Assembly: GCF_036346295.1 (NCBI RefSeq) | Contig: NZ_CP107819.1 | Coordinates: 7,874,001 to 7,938,000 of the forward strand | Reading direction: 5' to 3' | Source: Streptomyces sp. NBC_00536 | GTDB lineage: Bacteria > Actinomycetota > Actinomycetes > Streptomycetales > Streptomycetaceae | Length of the DNA stretch: 64,000 nucleotides | Shown: positions 26,588 to 35,525 of the stretch, one piece after another | Numbering within the stretch: the first letter of the stretch is position 1 | Layout of the letters: the number at the start of each line of letters is the position of its first letter | Program-made: the position numbers and the translations under genes | The notes under the pieces: model-generated | What the model was told of the DNA's origin: nothing | The model's database searches: none | Seen by the model: the letters and a program-made list of their open reading frames with translations, nothing else

Positions 26588-27181
26588 TCACGCAGGCGGC
26601 GGGCCACCGCCGAAGGGCCACGCCTCGATGTCGCGGTAGTGGATGGGCCCCGGGCCGCGGCCGATGTTGCTGCCCACCAGGTGCAGCCGTGCGGCCCGCC
26701 AGGACCGGCCGGTGAACGAGTCCAGCACGGCGGCGGCTCCCAGCACGCTGGACGGATCGTCGCGCCGGGCCCGGGCCAGCGTCAGATGGGGCCGCAGCGG
26801 CCGGTCCGGGAAATCGATCCCGCACTCCTTGACCAGGCCGCGGACCTCGGAAGCGAGCAGCTGCAGCCCTTCGAGGTCCCCCTCGATCCCGCTCCACAGC
26901 ACCCGCTCGTCGAAGTGACCGCCGCCGTGCATGGACAGCCGTACGGACCCCCGCGCCGCCGCGAGCTCCGCGAGCGGCGGCCGCAGGAGCGGCACGGCCG
27001 TCACCGGCAGCTCGCCGAGGAAGGCCAGGGTGATGTGCCAGTCCTCGATCCGGTTCCACCGCATGCGCGGGTACGCGTCGTACGCGGGCCGCAGGGCGCG
27101 GGCCAGCTCGTCCTTCGCGTCGTCGGGCGGAGCGAGCGCTATGAACACGCGGGTGGTCGGGGGCGGGATCTGTTCGTTCAC
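26588..27181 (-). CDS. thpR: RNA 2',3'-cyclic phosphodiesterase / 2'-5' RNA ligase-like (ThpR)
   Basis: A 197-aa member of the 2H phosphoesterase family. Both catalytic HxTx motifs are present: HITLAFLG (~50) and HLTLARAR (~133). These enzymes open 2',3'-cyclic RNA ends to 2'-phosphates; the ligase activity is weak and its role is unclear. The sequence VFIALAPPDDAK at the N-terminus is typical. It is divergent from the maleylpyruvate isomerase-like/GNAT fusion gene. Confidence 0.88.
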   Translation of the reverse strand: MNEQIPPPTTRVFIALAPPDDAKDELARALRPAYDAYPRMRWNRIEDWHITLAFLGELPVTAVPLLRPPLAELAAARGSVRLSMHGGGHFDERVLWSGIEGDLEGLQLLASEVRGLVKECGIDFPDRPLRPHLTLARARRDDPSSVLGAAAVLDSFTGRSWRAARLHLVGSNIGRGPGPIHYRDIEAWPFGGGPPPA

Positions 27182-27293
27182 GGAGAACTTCGTACACCAC
27201 CGGGCGCAGGGCGGTGCACGCGGGTGAAGAGGTGCGTGTCGACGGACGGGTCGTCCGGCGTCTGCCGCGTCCGCCGCGTCCGCCCCCGCCGTT

Positions 27294-27299
27294 TAGGGT
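27294..27299 (+). promoter_or_regulatory. -10 box of a leaderless transcript
   Basis: TAGGGT ends 6 bases before the ATG at 27306, and no ribosome site is present. This is the layout of leaderless actinobacterial mRNAs (TANNNT then 5-7 bases then start). Confidence 0.65.
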
Positions 27300-27305
27300 C
27301 GGTGC

Positions 27306-28385
27306 ATGACACCCATGGGCCCGCAGGATCTCGACCGCGCCGTCACGGAAGCCGTACGGGCGCTACGGGCCCTGGCGGGGCTCGACTGGGAGGTGCCGGC
27401 GGCGGGGCTGGAGTGGAGCTGCCGGGAGACGGCCGTGCACCTGGCCGGTGACCTCAGCGGATTCGCCGCGCAGCTGGCCGGGCGGGTCGCCGACGGCTGG
27501 CTGCCGCTGGTCGTCGGCGCGGCCCCGGAGACCACGCCCGCCGGGCTGGCCGACCTCGTCGAGGCGGGCGGGCGGCTGCTGTCCGCCGCCGTCCGCTCGG
27601 CCCGCCACGACGACAGGGCCTGGCATCCGGCGGGTACGGCGGGGCCCGACGGGTTCGCCGCGATGGGGGCCGCCGAGCTGCTGCTGCACACGCACGACAT
27701 CACGCACGGCCTCGGCACGACCGGCTGGCAGGGGTCGGGGGACACGGCCCGGCTGGTCCTGGACCGGCTCTTCCCGCACGCGCCGCGCTCCGCGGAGGGC
27801 GGCCCCTGGGGGTCCCTGCTCGCGGCCACCGGGCGGGCGGACCTGCCGGGGCTGCCCCGGCGGCGGAACTGGCGCTGGTACAACGACCCGGTGCCCGGCG
27901 TCGGCGTCGTGCTCTGCGAGATCTCCCCGTCCGCCGCCGCTGATCTGTACGAGGGCGGTGACGGCGGTTTCGTGTGGCCCGGGGACGGTCCCGGTGAGGG
28001 AACCCGCATCGCCTCCGGGATGGTGGGGCTGGCCCGTGAGGTGGGGGAGTACCGCCCGGGCTGGGGTCCGTACGCGATCGTCCGGCTGAGCGACCGCCGC
28101 GCGATCGGCGGGGTCGGGTTCCACGGCGCCCCTGATCCCGACGGCCACGCGGAGGTCGGCTACGACCTGGTCCCCTCCGCCCGGGGCAACGGGCACGCCA
28201 CTGAGGCGCTGCGCGCCCTGGCGGGCCGGGCCTTCGGACAGCCCGGCCTCACCGAGCTGCACGCCACGGTCGAGGAGGGGAACCTGCCCTCCCACGGGGT
28301 GGTCGCCCGGGTCGGCTTCCATCCGGCGGGCTCGGGGGAGGACGGCGTCCGGTACGTGCTGCGCCGCCCGGAGGCGGCGTCGTAG
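27306..28385 (+). CDS. Maleylpyruvate isomerase-like (mycothiol/DinB-type) domain fused to GNAT acetyltransferase
   Basis: A 359-aa two-domain protein. Residues 1-170 look like the mycothiol-dependent maleylpyruvate isomerase N-terminal four-helix bundle, with LEWSCRETAVHLAGDL (~38) and AAELLLHTHDITHGLG (~120), which contain the usual His metal ligands. Residues ~180-355 are a GNAT acetyltransferase with the acetyl-CoA loop ARGNGHATEAL and the helix NLPSHGVVARVGF. The fusion may couple a thiol-dependent step to acetylation; function unknown. Translation seems to begin without a leader from the TAGGGT promoter. A second ATG at 27315 is possible. Confidence 0.8.
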   Translation: MTPMGPQDLDRAVTEAVRALRALAGLDWEVPAAGLEWSCRETAVHLAGDLSGFAAQLAGRVADGWLPLVVGAAPETTPAGLADLVEAGGRLLSAAVRSARHDDRAWHPAGTAGPDGFAAMGAAELLLHTHDITHGLGTTGWQGSGDTARLVLDRLFPHAPRSAEGGPWGSLLAATGRADLPGLPRRRNWRWYNDPVPGVGVVLCEISPSAAADLYEGGDGGFVWPGDGPGEGTRIASGMVGLAREVGEYRPGWGPYAIVRLSDRRAIGGVGFHGAPDPDGHAEVGYDLVPSARGNGHATEALRALAGRAFGQPGLTELHATVEEGNLPSHGVVARVGFHPAGSGEDGVRYVLRRPEAAS

Positions 28386-28406
28386 GCGGGCTCTTGGGCG
28401 GGGCGG

Positions 28407-29132
28407 TCAGGAGACGGCGTACCACTGGCTGGCCCAGCCGGTGTTGATGGTGCTGGTGGACTGCTCGGCGAGGTTCACCGTGGCGGGCAGGGACTGCTGG
28501 TCGGTCAGCAGGGTGCTGTAGCGGAGGTTCGGCGGGGTCAGGCCCGCGTTGACCGAGATCCCCGCGCCCGTGGACTTGAAGGTGAGGGCGTTGGTGGCCC
28601 AGTTGCCGTTGAGCAGCAGGGCGATGAAATAGGTGCCGGGGGCGGCGGTGAACGGCTTGGCGAGGGGCAGGGGCTTGGCCACCGCGTCGGTCATCAGCTG
28701 CGGTGAGATGTCCTCGGTGGCGGAGAGCAGGGTTCCCTTGGCGTCGTACACGCCGAGCCGGCAGTTCGAGAGCTGGGCCTTCGGGTCGACCCCGGCCAGC
28801 CCGATCCAGACGTTGGACCAGGTGATCTGCTCCCGCAGCACGATCCGTACCAGGGTGACCCGGCCGCCGACCCCGGCGCTGGACTGGGCGGTGACGTGCC
28901 CCGCGTCGCCCGGGTCGCCGGTCCAGGCGAGCAGGTTCTGGTCCTGCGGCCGGGGGCCTTCGTACCCGGCGCCGCCGCCCGCCGACGCGGCGGGCGGCGC
29001 GGGAGCGGAGGCGGTGGCGCCGCTCCCGCCCGCCTGCGGTGTGCCGCCGGAAGCCGAGCAGCCGGCCAGCAGGACCGCCGCCGCGAGCGCGGTGGCGAGG
29101 CGGGCCGGGACGAGGGTGGTACGGGTGCGCAT
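28407..29132 (-). CDS. Hypothetical lipoprotein, 241 aa
   Basis: A signal peptide with lipobox VLLAGC (Cys25) is followed by an Ala/Gly/Pro/Ser-rich linker (26-55) and a folded domain beginning NLLAWTGDPGDAGHVT. The domain is rich in beta strands and small polar residues (LPLAKPFTAAPGTYFIALLLNG), like a C-terminal carbohydrate or host-binding beta-sandwich. I do not recognise the family. A 14-bp direct repeat (GAACGTGTCAACt type) lies at about 29144-29169 upstream. Confidence 0.7.
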   Translation of the reverse strand: MRTRTTLVPARLATALAAAVLLAGCSASGGTPQAGGSGATASAPAPPAASAGGGAGYEGPRPQDQNLLAWTGDPGDAGHVTAQSSAGVGGRVTLVRIVLREQITWSNVWIGLAGVDPKAQLSNCRLGVYDAKGTLLSATEDISPQLMTDAVAKPLPLAKPFTAAPGTYFIALLLNGNWATNALTFKSTGAGISVNAGLTPPNLRYSTLLTDQQSLPATVNLAEQSTSTINTGWASQWYAVS

Positions 29133-29236
29133 GGTCCCCCCATGAACGTGTCAACTGAACGTGTCAACGTCTCAAAGGGATCATGCTCACACACGGGTCC
29201 CGGCCGTCCGCCGGGCAGGGGCGCCCGTCAGGCCCG

Positions 29237-29941
29237 TCAGGTCCGCCCGTCGGCGCGCAGGGCCTCGACCCGGGTCTCGATCGAGGTGATCAGGGCCTCC
29301 ACCCGGGCGCGGAAGATCTGTTCGTCCGTCACCTCGGCCAGTGCGGCGCTGAGCCGGGTGATGTTCGGGAACCCGTCGGGATCGACCAGGCGGTACTCGC
29401 GGCTCCAGGAGGACTCGTCGGCGGCCCGCACGTCCGGGTCGAAGAGGAGGTAGGCGGCGCGCTGGCCGACGTAGGCGAGCAGGGAGTCGCCGACCATCCG
29501 GTAGTGGACGGCTGCCTCCGCACCGTCGAGCCCGGCCTCCATCACCGCGCCGAGGATCAGCTCGACGACGCGGAACTCGTTGGGCCTGCGCGTGGTGCGG
29601 CTGGCCATGGTCGAGCCGACCACGGGGTACTTGAGCGCGACGTCGAGGGAGCCGTCGGCGAGGGCCCGCAGCCGGTCCTTCCAGCCGAGACCCTCGGGGA
29701 TGCTGTCGAGCACCTCGCCGAGGGTGCGGTCGGCGACGGACAGGAGCAGCTCGTCCTTGTCGCGGAAGTGCCGGTAGATCGCGGTCGGGTCGGCGCCGAG
29801 TTCCTCACCGAGGCGTCGGACGGTGAAGGCGTCCGCGCTGCCGCGGGCGGCGATGCGCAGGCTGGCTTCGATGATCGCGTCGGGCGTGAGCTGGCTGCCA
29901 GCGCGCTTGGACCGGGCAGGGGTCTCGGATGACTTCGGCAT
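29237..29941 (-). CDS. TetR-family transcriptional regulator
   Basis: A 234-aa regulator with an N-terminal helix-turn-helix (about 18-65: TVRRLGEELGADPTAIYRHFRDKDELL) and a TetR_C-like ligand domain. It is divergent from the amidohydrolase-ABC importer operon, and a 29-bp palindrome lies between the two starts. The likely role is repression of that operon and of itself until a substrate or product binds. Confidence 0.9.
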   Translation of the reverse strand: MPKSSETPARSKRAGSQLTPDAIIEASLRIAARGSADAFTVRRLGEELGADPTAIYRHFRDKDELLLSVADRTLGEVLDSIPEGLGWKDRLRALADGSLDVALKYPVVGSTMASRTTRRPNEFRVVELILGAVMEAGLDGAEAAVHYRMVGDSLLAYVGQRAAYLLFDPDVRAADESSWSREYRLVDPDGFPNITRLSAALAEVTDEQIFRARVEALITSIETRVEALRADGRT

Positions 29942-29975
29942 GGTGCGGCCAGTGTAACGATGTGGATCAGAGGAA

Positions 29976-30004
29976 GCGCAACACCGTTGACAACAATGTT
30001 GCGC
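29976..30004. promoter_or_regulatory. 29-bp palindrome, probable TetR operator
   Basis: GCGCAACA (29976-29983) and TGTTGCGC (29997-30004) are perfect 8-bp arms. A TTGACA -35-like hexamer for the rightward operon lies inside (29987-29992), so a bound dimer would block RNA polymerase. Confidence 0.65.
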
Positions 30005-30068
30005 TCCCGTTCACTCCTCCTCAACACACGCCGTGCGGGTCCGTCCCGCCGAGCCGGAGGATGCGTCG

Positions 30069-31799
30069 ATGGCCACCAACAGCCAACGGACCGCGCAGGG
30101 GATCACATTGGGAACCACACCCGGGACCACCCAGCGAGCCGACACCGTCTTCGTAGGGGGGCGGGTTTTCACCGGGACCGGGCCCACCCCGATCGACGCC
30201 GCCGTGGCCGTCGGAGGCGGCCGGATCCTCGCCGTCGCCGATCCCGCCACCGTGCGCTCCCTCGCGGACGCCGACACCGAGGTCGTCGACCTCGCGGGCG
30301 GGCTCCTCGTCCCCGGATTCCAGGACGCCCACGTCCACCCGGCGGTGGCCGGAGTCCAGATGCTCAGCTGCGACCTGAGCGAGGAGCGCACCATCGAGGG
30401 CTACCTCGCCGTGGTCGCCGCGTACGCGAAGGAGCACCCCGAGGCCGCCTGGATCCGCGGCGGCGGCTGGTCGATGGACGTCTTCCCGGGCGGTACGCCG
30501 ACCCGCGCGATGCTCGACTCGGTGGTCCCGGACCGGCCCGTCATGCTCACCAACCGGGACGGCCACGGAGCCTGGGTCAACACCCCCGCGCTCCGGCTCG
30601 CCGGGGTCGACGCCACCACGCCCGACCCGGTCGACGGACGGATCGAGCGGGAGGCCGACGGCGGCCCGGCCGGCACCCTCCAGGAGGGCGCCATGGACCT
30701 GGTGGCGCGCCACGTGCCCATCGCGTCCCCGGACGAGGCCCACGCCGGGCTGCTCGCCGCCCAGGAACACCTCTTCTCCCTCGGCGTCACCAGCTGGCAG
30801 GACGCCATGATCGGCGCCTTCCCCGGCAACCCCGACAACTACGGCGTCTACCTGCGCGCCGCGCACGAGGGTTCCCTGCGCGCCCGCGTCGTCGGCGCCC
30901 TGTGGTGGGACCGCGAACGCGGCCTGGAGCAGATACCCGACCTGGAGGAGCGCCGCCGCACCGGCCGGGTCGGCCGCTTCAACGCCACCAGCGTGAAGAT
31001 CATGCAGGACGGCATCGCCGAGAACTTCACGGCCGGCCTGCTGGAGCCCTACCTGGACGGGTGCGGCTGCGCCACCGGGAACTCCGGGCTGAGCTTCATC
31101 GATCCCGAGGTGCTCACCGAGGCGGTGTCCCGGCTCGACGGCCTGGGTTTCCAGCTCCATTTCCACGCCCTCGGGGACCGGGCGGTACGCGAGGTGCTGG
31201 ACGCCCTCGCCGAGGCGCGCGAGGCCAACGGCGCCAACGACAACCGGCACCACCTCGCGCACCTCCAGATCGTCCACCCCGACGACATCGGGCGCTTCGC
31301 GAGCCTGGGCGCGGCCGCGAACATCCAGGCGCTGTGGGCCGCGCACGAACCGCAGATGGACGAACTCACGATCCCGTTCCTCGGACCCGAACGGGCCGCG
31401 CTGCAGTACCCGTTCGGTGACCTCCAGCGCGCCGGGACCCGCCTCGTCGCGGGCAGCGACTGGTCGGTGAGCAGCCCGAACCCGCTGTGGGGCATCCACG
31501 TGGCCGTCAACCGCTCCGTCCCGGACGAGGCCCCGAACTCGCCCGAGGCGTTCGAGCCGATGGCGCCGTTCTTCCCGGAGCAGGCCCTGACCCTCTCCGA
31601 GGCCCTCACCGCCTACACCGCCGGAAGCGCCTGGGTGAACCACCTCGACGAGGTCACCGGCACCGTGGAGGTGGGCAAGTACGCGGACCTCGTCGTCCTG
31701 GACCGCGACCCCTTCGCGCACCCCTCGATGGAGATCGCCGACACCCGCGTGCTGCGCACGTACGTCGACGGCGAACTGGTCTTCGCCGCCACCGACTGA
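30069..31799 (+). CDS. Amidohydrolase family 3 (YtcJ-like) protein
   Basis: A 576-aa metal-dependent amidohydrolase, first gene of the importer operon. The metal-binding HxH motif is in VPGFQDAHVHPAVAG (~90). QLHFHALGDRAVREVL (~368) and HHLAHLQIVHPDD (~395) supply further His ligands, and VAGSDWSVSSPNPL (~465) the catalytic Asp. The C-terminal VGKYADLVVLDRDP closes the small domain. The family hydrolyses C-N bonds, including N-acyl amino acids and formamides. The ATG at 30069 follows GGAGG at 8 bases. With the peptide-type ABC transporter that follows, it probably degrades the imported compound. Substrate not predictable. Confidence 0.87.
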   Translation: MATNSQRTAQGITLGTTPGTTQRADTVFVGGRVFTGTGPTPIDAAVAVGGGRILAVADPATVRSLADADTEVVDLAGGLLVPGFQDAHVHPAVAGVQMLSCDLSEERTIEGYLAVVAAYAKEHPEAAWIRGGGWSMDVFPGGTPTRAMLDSVVPDRPVMLTNRDGHGAWVNTPALRLAGVDATTPDPVDGRIEREADGGPAGTLQEGAMDLVARHVPIASPDEAHAGLLAAQEHLFSLGVTSWQDAMIGAFPGNPDNYGVYLRAAHEGSLRARVVGALWWDRERGLEQIPDLEERRRTGRVGRFNATSVKIMQDGIAENFTAGLLEPYLDGCGCATGNSGLSFIDPEVLTEAVSRLDGLGFQLHFHALGDRAVREVLDALAEAREANGANDNRHHLAHLQIVHPDDIGRFASLGAAANIQALWAAHEPQMDELTIPFLGPERAALQYPFGDLQRAGTRLVAGSDWSVSSPNPLWGIHVAVNRSVPDEAPNSPEAFEPMAPFFPEQALTLSEALTAYTAGSAWVNHLDEVTGTVEVGKYADLVVLDRDPFAHPSMEIADTRVLRTYVDGELVFAATD

Positions 31800-31933
31800 G
31801 CCGCCATCGACTGAGCGGACGTCGGCCCGACCACCGCAGCACGGGCCACCGCAGAACCGGTCACGGCCGGGCCGTCACCCCGGCCGTGCGTCACCCACCC
31901 CACCGCGCTTCATCCCCCTCAGGGAGCCAGACG

Positions 31934-33637
31934 ATGTCAACAGCCCGACCGGGATCCCCAGCCCACCGGAGCGACGGCACCACCCACCCCACCCGTGGTC
32001 GCGTCACCCGCGTCCGCCACGCCGTCGCGGCCGCCCTCGCCGCGGCCGCCGTGCTCGTCGCGAGCGGGTGCAGCGGCACCGCGCACCCCGCCGAGGACAA
32101 GCCCGCCGCCTACCGGCTGACGGACAAGACCCCCGCCGCCGCCCGGAACGTGGACTCCTTCACCTGGTCGACCTACGCCGAGCCGACCACCATCGACTAC
32201 GCCTACTCCTTCGACTTCCCGCCCAACCAGATCCTCGCCAACGTCTGCGAGAGCCTGCTGCGCTGGAACCCCGACCTGACGACCTCGCCGAACCTCGCGG
32301 CGTCCTTCGCCAACCCCACCCCCACCACCTGGGTCTACCAGATCCGCCCCGGCGTGAGCTTCCACGACGGTACGGCGCTCACGGCGGACGACGTCGTCGC
32401 CTCGCTGCGCCGCAACCTCGACCCCGCGACGGCCAGCGTCTGGGCGAACCAGTACAAGAACGTGAAGTCCATCGACAAGACCGGGGCGATGGAGGTCACC
32501 GTCACGCTGACCACGCCCGACTCCACCTTCAACCAGTACCTCGCCGCCGGCCCCGGCACCGTGGAGTCCGCCGCCACCCTCGCCAAGTCCGGGAAGGACT
32601 ACGGCAACCCGCAGACCGGCGTGAACTGCACGGGCCCCTTCTCCTTCGGGTCCTGGACCTCCGGCCAGTCGCTCACCCTCAAGCGGTTCGACGGATACTG
32701 GAACCCGCAGCTGAAGGCCAAGTCCGGCGAGGTGAAGTTCGTCTTCCTCGCCGATGCCACGACCCGCGTCAACGCCTTCCAGAGCGGTGAGGTCGACGGC
32801 GGCTGGATGGTCCCGCCGAACGCCTACGCCCAACTGGGCTCCACCCAGGCCGGAACGCTCTACTTCGGCCGCAACACCACCGTCGCCGACGAGGTGGTGG
32901 CCAACCTCAAGGGCCCGCTGGGCGACCCCCGGGTCCGCCAGGCGCTGCTCATGGCCATCGACCGCAAGGGCATCGTCAAGGCCGGCGCGGGCGGGGTCGG
33001 CGAGGTCGCCGACTCCCTCGTCACCGACAACCTCTGGGCCGGGGCGCCCGCCGCGACCCGCGACGCGCTGCTCAAGGACCTGCCGAAGTACCCGTACGAC
33101 CCGGCCAAGGCCAAGGCGCTCGCCGCCGAGGCCGGAGTGAACGGCCAGAAGGTCGTGATCGCGACCAGCCCGCTCGACTCCCAGACGACGATCATCACCC
33201 AGGCCGTCGCCCAGGCGGCCACCGCGATCGGCCTCAAGCCGCAGATCGACTCGCTGTCCTCGGAGAAGTACACGACCCTCTTCACCGACCCGGCCGCCCG
33301 CGAGGGCATCGACCTGTTCCTCACCTTCTGGTACACCTCCATCACCGACCCGCTGGACATGTACGCCTCCCTCCAGACCGGCGCGTTCAGCAACTACGGC
33401 GGCTGGTCGAACCCCGCCTTCGACAAGGCCGTCGACCGGGCCGTCGGGGCGTACGACCCCGCCGAGCACGCGGCCGCCAACGCCGAGGCGCAGCGGACCG
33501 CCCTGAAGGAACTGCCCTGGCTGCCCCTGTACACGCAGCCCGTCAGCGTCTTCATGGGCAAGCGGATCACCGGCGTCCAGCCCTCCATCGCCTACCTGTA
33601 CCACCCCTGGGCGGCCGAGATCGGAGCCAAGGGATGA
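31934..33637 (+). CDS. Peptide/nickel-type ABC transporter, substrate-binding lipoprotein
   Basis: A 567-aa solute-binding protein of the SBP_bac_5 (DppA/OppA) family. The lipobox LVASGC gives lipidated Cys46. The mature part contains YQIRPGVSFHDGTALTADDVV (~137-157, family signature), GPFSFGSWTSGQSLTLKRFDGYW and RVRQALLMAIDRKGI-type segments. The ATG at 31934 follows AGGGAG. It binds a peptide or other small amide outside the cell. The stop overlaps the first permease start (ATGA). Confidence 0.92.
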   Translation: MSTARPGSPAHRSDGTTHPTRGRVTRVRHAVAAALAAAAVLVASGCSGTAHPAEDKPAAYRLTDKTPAAARNVDSFTWSTYAEPTTIDYAYSFDFPPNQILANVCESLLRWNPDLTTSPNLAASFANPTPTTWVYQIRPGVSFHDGTALTADDVVASLRRNLDPATASVWANQYKNVKSIDKTGAMEVTVTLTTPDSTFNQYLAAGPGTVESAATLAKSGKDYGNPQTGVNCTGPFSFGSWTSGQSLTLKRFDGYWNPQLKAKSGEVKFVFLADATTRVNAFQSGEVDGGWMVPPNAYAQLGSTQAGTLYFGRNTTVADEVVANLKGPLGDPRVRQALLMAIDRKGIVKAGAGGVGEVADSLVTDNLWAGAPAATRDALLKDLPKYPYDPAKAKALAAEAGVNGQKVVIATSPLDSQTTIITQAVAQAATAIGLKPQIDSLSSEKYTTLFTDPAAREGIDLFLTFWYTSITDPLDMYASLQTGAFSNYGGWSNPAFDKAVDRAVGAYDPAEHAAANAEAQRTALKELPWLPLYTQPVSVFMGKRITGVQPSIAYLYHPWAAEIGAKG

Positions 33638-34602
33638 CGGCCGCGGTGGCCCGGGCCGGACGGGTGCTGCGCCGTCTGGCCGGGATGGCGGCGACCCTGC
33701 TCGTCACCTCCTTCCTCGTCTTCTCCTCCCTCTTCCTGGCGCCCGGGGACCCCGCGAGCTTCCTGATCAAGGGGCGCAGCCCCGGCCCCGGGGAACTCGC
33801 CGCGATCCGCCGCCAGTACGGCTTCGACGAACCGTTCCTGCTCCGGTACTGGCACTGGCTCGAAGGGGTGCTCCAGGGCGACTTCGGCCGCTCCTACCTC
33901 TTCCACCAGGACGTCTCCTCCGTGATCTGGTCGCGACTGCCCTCGTCCCTGCTGCTGGTCGGCGTGTCCGCGCTGATGATCGCGGTGTTCGGCATCGGGT
34001 CGGGGATCATCGGCGCGCTGCGCCGCGGATCCCGCCTCGACCGGTCGCTGATGCTCCTGGTGACGGTGGGCGCCGCCGCGCCCGCCTTCGTCGCCGCGCT
34101 GATGCTGCGCTCGCTCCTCGGCGTACGCCTGGGCTGGTTCCCGACGATCGGCAACGGCTCCGGCGCCCTGGACCGGCTGCACCACGTGATCCTCCCGGCG
34201 GTGGCCCTGTCCGTCACCTTCACCGCCCTGGTCACCCGCGTGACCCGCTCGGCCATGCTCGACGAACTGCGCCGCGACCACGTGGAGGTCGCCCTGAGCC
34301 GTGGGACACCGCGCCGGACCGTCATCCGGCGCCACGTCCTGCGCAACGCGCTCGGCCCGATCGTGACCGTCTCCGCGCTGCTCGTCTCGGGGATGCTGGT
34401 CAGCACCGCGATCGTGGAGACCGCCTTCGGCATGTCCGGAGTGGGCTCCCTGCTCGTGCAGTCCGTCGACCAGCTCGACTTCCAGGTCGTCCAGGCGATC
34501 GTGCTGCTGGTGGTGGCCGCGTTCGTCGTCGTCAACGCCCTGGTGGACCTCGTCCACCCACTGATCGATCCGCGCATGGCGGCGGCGGGGAGCGCACGGT
34601 GA
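33634..34602 (+). CDS. Peptide/nickel-type ABC transporter, permease (DppB-like)
   Basis: A 322-aa permease with six membrane segments. The N-terminal motif LFLAPGDPASFL and RRQYGFDEPFLLRYWHWLEGVLQGDFGRSY are hallmarks of DppB/OppB. The EAA loop lies in LSRGTPRRTVIRRHVLRNALGPI (~222-245). Starts at ATG 33634, overlapping the binding-protein stop, and overlaps the next gene by four bases (GTGA). Confidence 0.92.
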   Translation: MTAAVARAGRVLRRLAGMAATLLVTSFLVFSSLFLAPGDPASFLIKGRSPGPGELAAIRRQYGFDEPFLLRYWHWLEGVLQGDFGRSYLFHQDVSSVIWSRLPSSLLLVGVSALMIAVFGIGSGIIGALRRGSRLDRSLMLLVTVGAAAPAFVAALMLRSLLGVRLGWFPTIGNGSGALDRLHHVILPAVALSVTFTALVTRVTRSAMLDELRRDHVEVALSRGTPRRTVIRRHVLRNALGPIVTVSALLVSGMLVSTAIVETAFGMSGVGSLLVQSVDQLDFQVVQAIVLLVVAAFVVVNALVDLVHPLIDPRMAAAGSAR

Positions 34603-35525
34603 ACACCCTTCCCGAAGCGGGCACCGGCTCCCGCACCCCGTCCGACCCGTCCTCCCCGCGCGCGGCCAAGGCCGTCCCGCGCGTCCGCCCCGACCGGTTC
34701 GCCCGCCTGCGGCGGCTCGGCGGCGGCCCGCTCCAGCGGACCTCGCTCGCGCTGCTCGTCCTGTTCGTGCTGGTCGCGCTGCTGGCCCCCTGGATCGCCC
34801 CGCAGGACCCCACCTTCGGCCACCTCGGCGACACCCTCCTGGGGCCGGGCGCCGGGCACTGGCTGGGCACCGACCAGGGCGGCCACGACACCTTCTCGGC
34901 GCTCCTCGTCGGTACCCGGACCAGCCTCGCCGGTCCGCTCGCGGTCGTCCTGTTCTCCACCGTCCTCGGCACCGCCGTCGGCCTGTTCACCGCCTGGCGC
35001 GGCGGCTGGATCGACACGGCCGTCGGCCGGGTCCTCGACGTCCTGTTCGCCTTCCCCGCGCTGCTGCTGGCGATCCTCGCGGTCGCCCTCTTCGGCAAGG
35101 GGATGACCGCCCCGGTCCTGGCCATGGCGATCGCCTACATGCCGTACACCGCGCGGCTCGTGCGCGGGCTGGCCGTCCAGGAGAAGACCCGGCCCTACAT
35201 CGCCGCCTACCAGGTGCAGGGCCACTCGCCCCTGTACGTCACCGTCCGCAGGCTGCTGCCCAACATCGCCCCGACCCTGCTCGCCCAGTCGACGGTGAAC
35301 TTCGGCTACGCGCTGCTCGACCTCGCCGCGCTCTCCTTCCTCGGGCTCGGCGTCCAGCCGCCCACCCCCGACTGGGGCGCCATGATCAACCAGGGGCAGG
35401 CGGCCGTCCTGCAAGGACAGCCGCTGTCCGCGATCGCACCGGCCATCGCGGTGGTCCTGGTCGTCGTCGCCTTCAACATCGTCGGGGAAGACCTCGGCGA
35501 CCGGCTCGCGGGGCGGGACTCCTGA
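34599..35525 (+). CDS. Peptide/nickel-type ABC transporter, permease (DppC-like)
   Basis: A 308-aa second permease. The N-terminal LLAPWIAPQDPTF and the motif GTDQGGHDTFSALLVGTRTSL match the DppC/OppC extracytoplasmic entry. The EAA loop is in QVQGHSPLYVTVRRLLPNIAP, and LDLAALSFLGLGVQPPTPDWGAMI is the typical C-terminal signature. The GTG start at 34599 overlaps the upstream stop. Confidence 0.92.
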   Translation: MNTLPEAGTGSRTPSDPSSPRAAKAVPRVRPDRFARLRRLGGGPLQRTSLALLVLFVLVALLAPWIAPQDPTFGHLGDTLLGPGAGHWLGTDQGGHDTFSALLVGTRTSLAGPLAVVLFSTVLGTAVGLFTAWRGGWIDTAVGRVLDVLFAFPALLLAILAVALFGKGMTAPVLAMAIAYMPYTARLVRGLAVQEKTRPYIAAYQVQGHSPLYVTVRRLLPNIAPTLLAQSTVNFGYALLDLAALSFLGLGVQPPTPDWGAMINQGQAAVLQGQPLSAIAPAIAVVLVVVAFNIVGEDLGDRLAGRDS

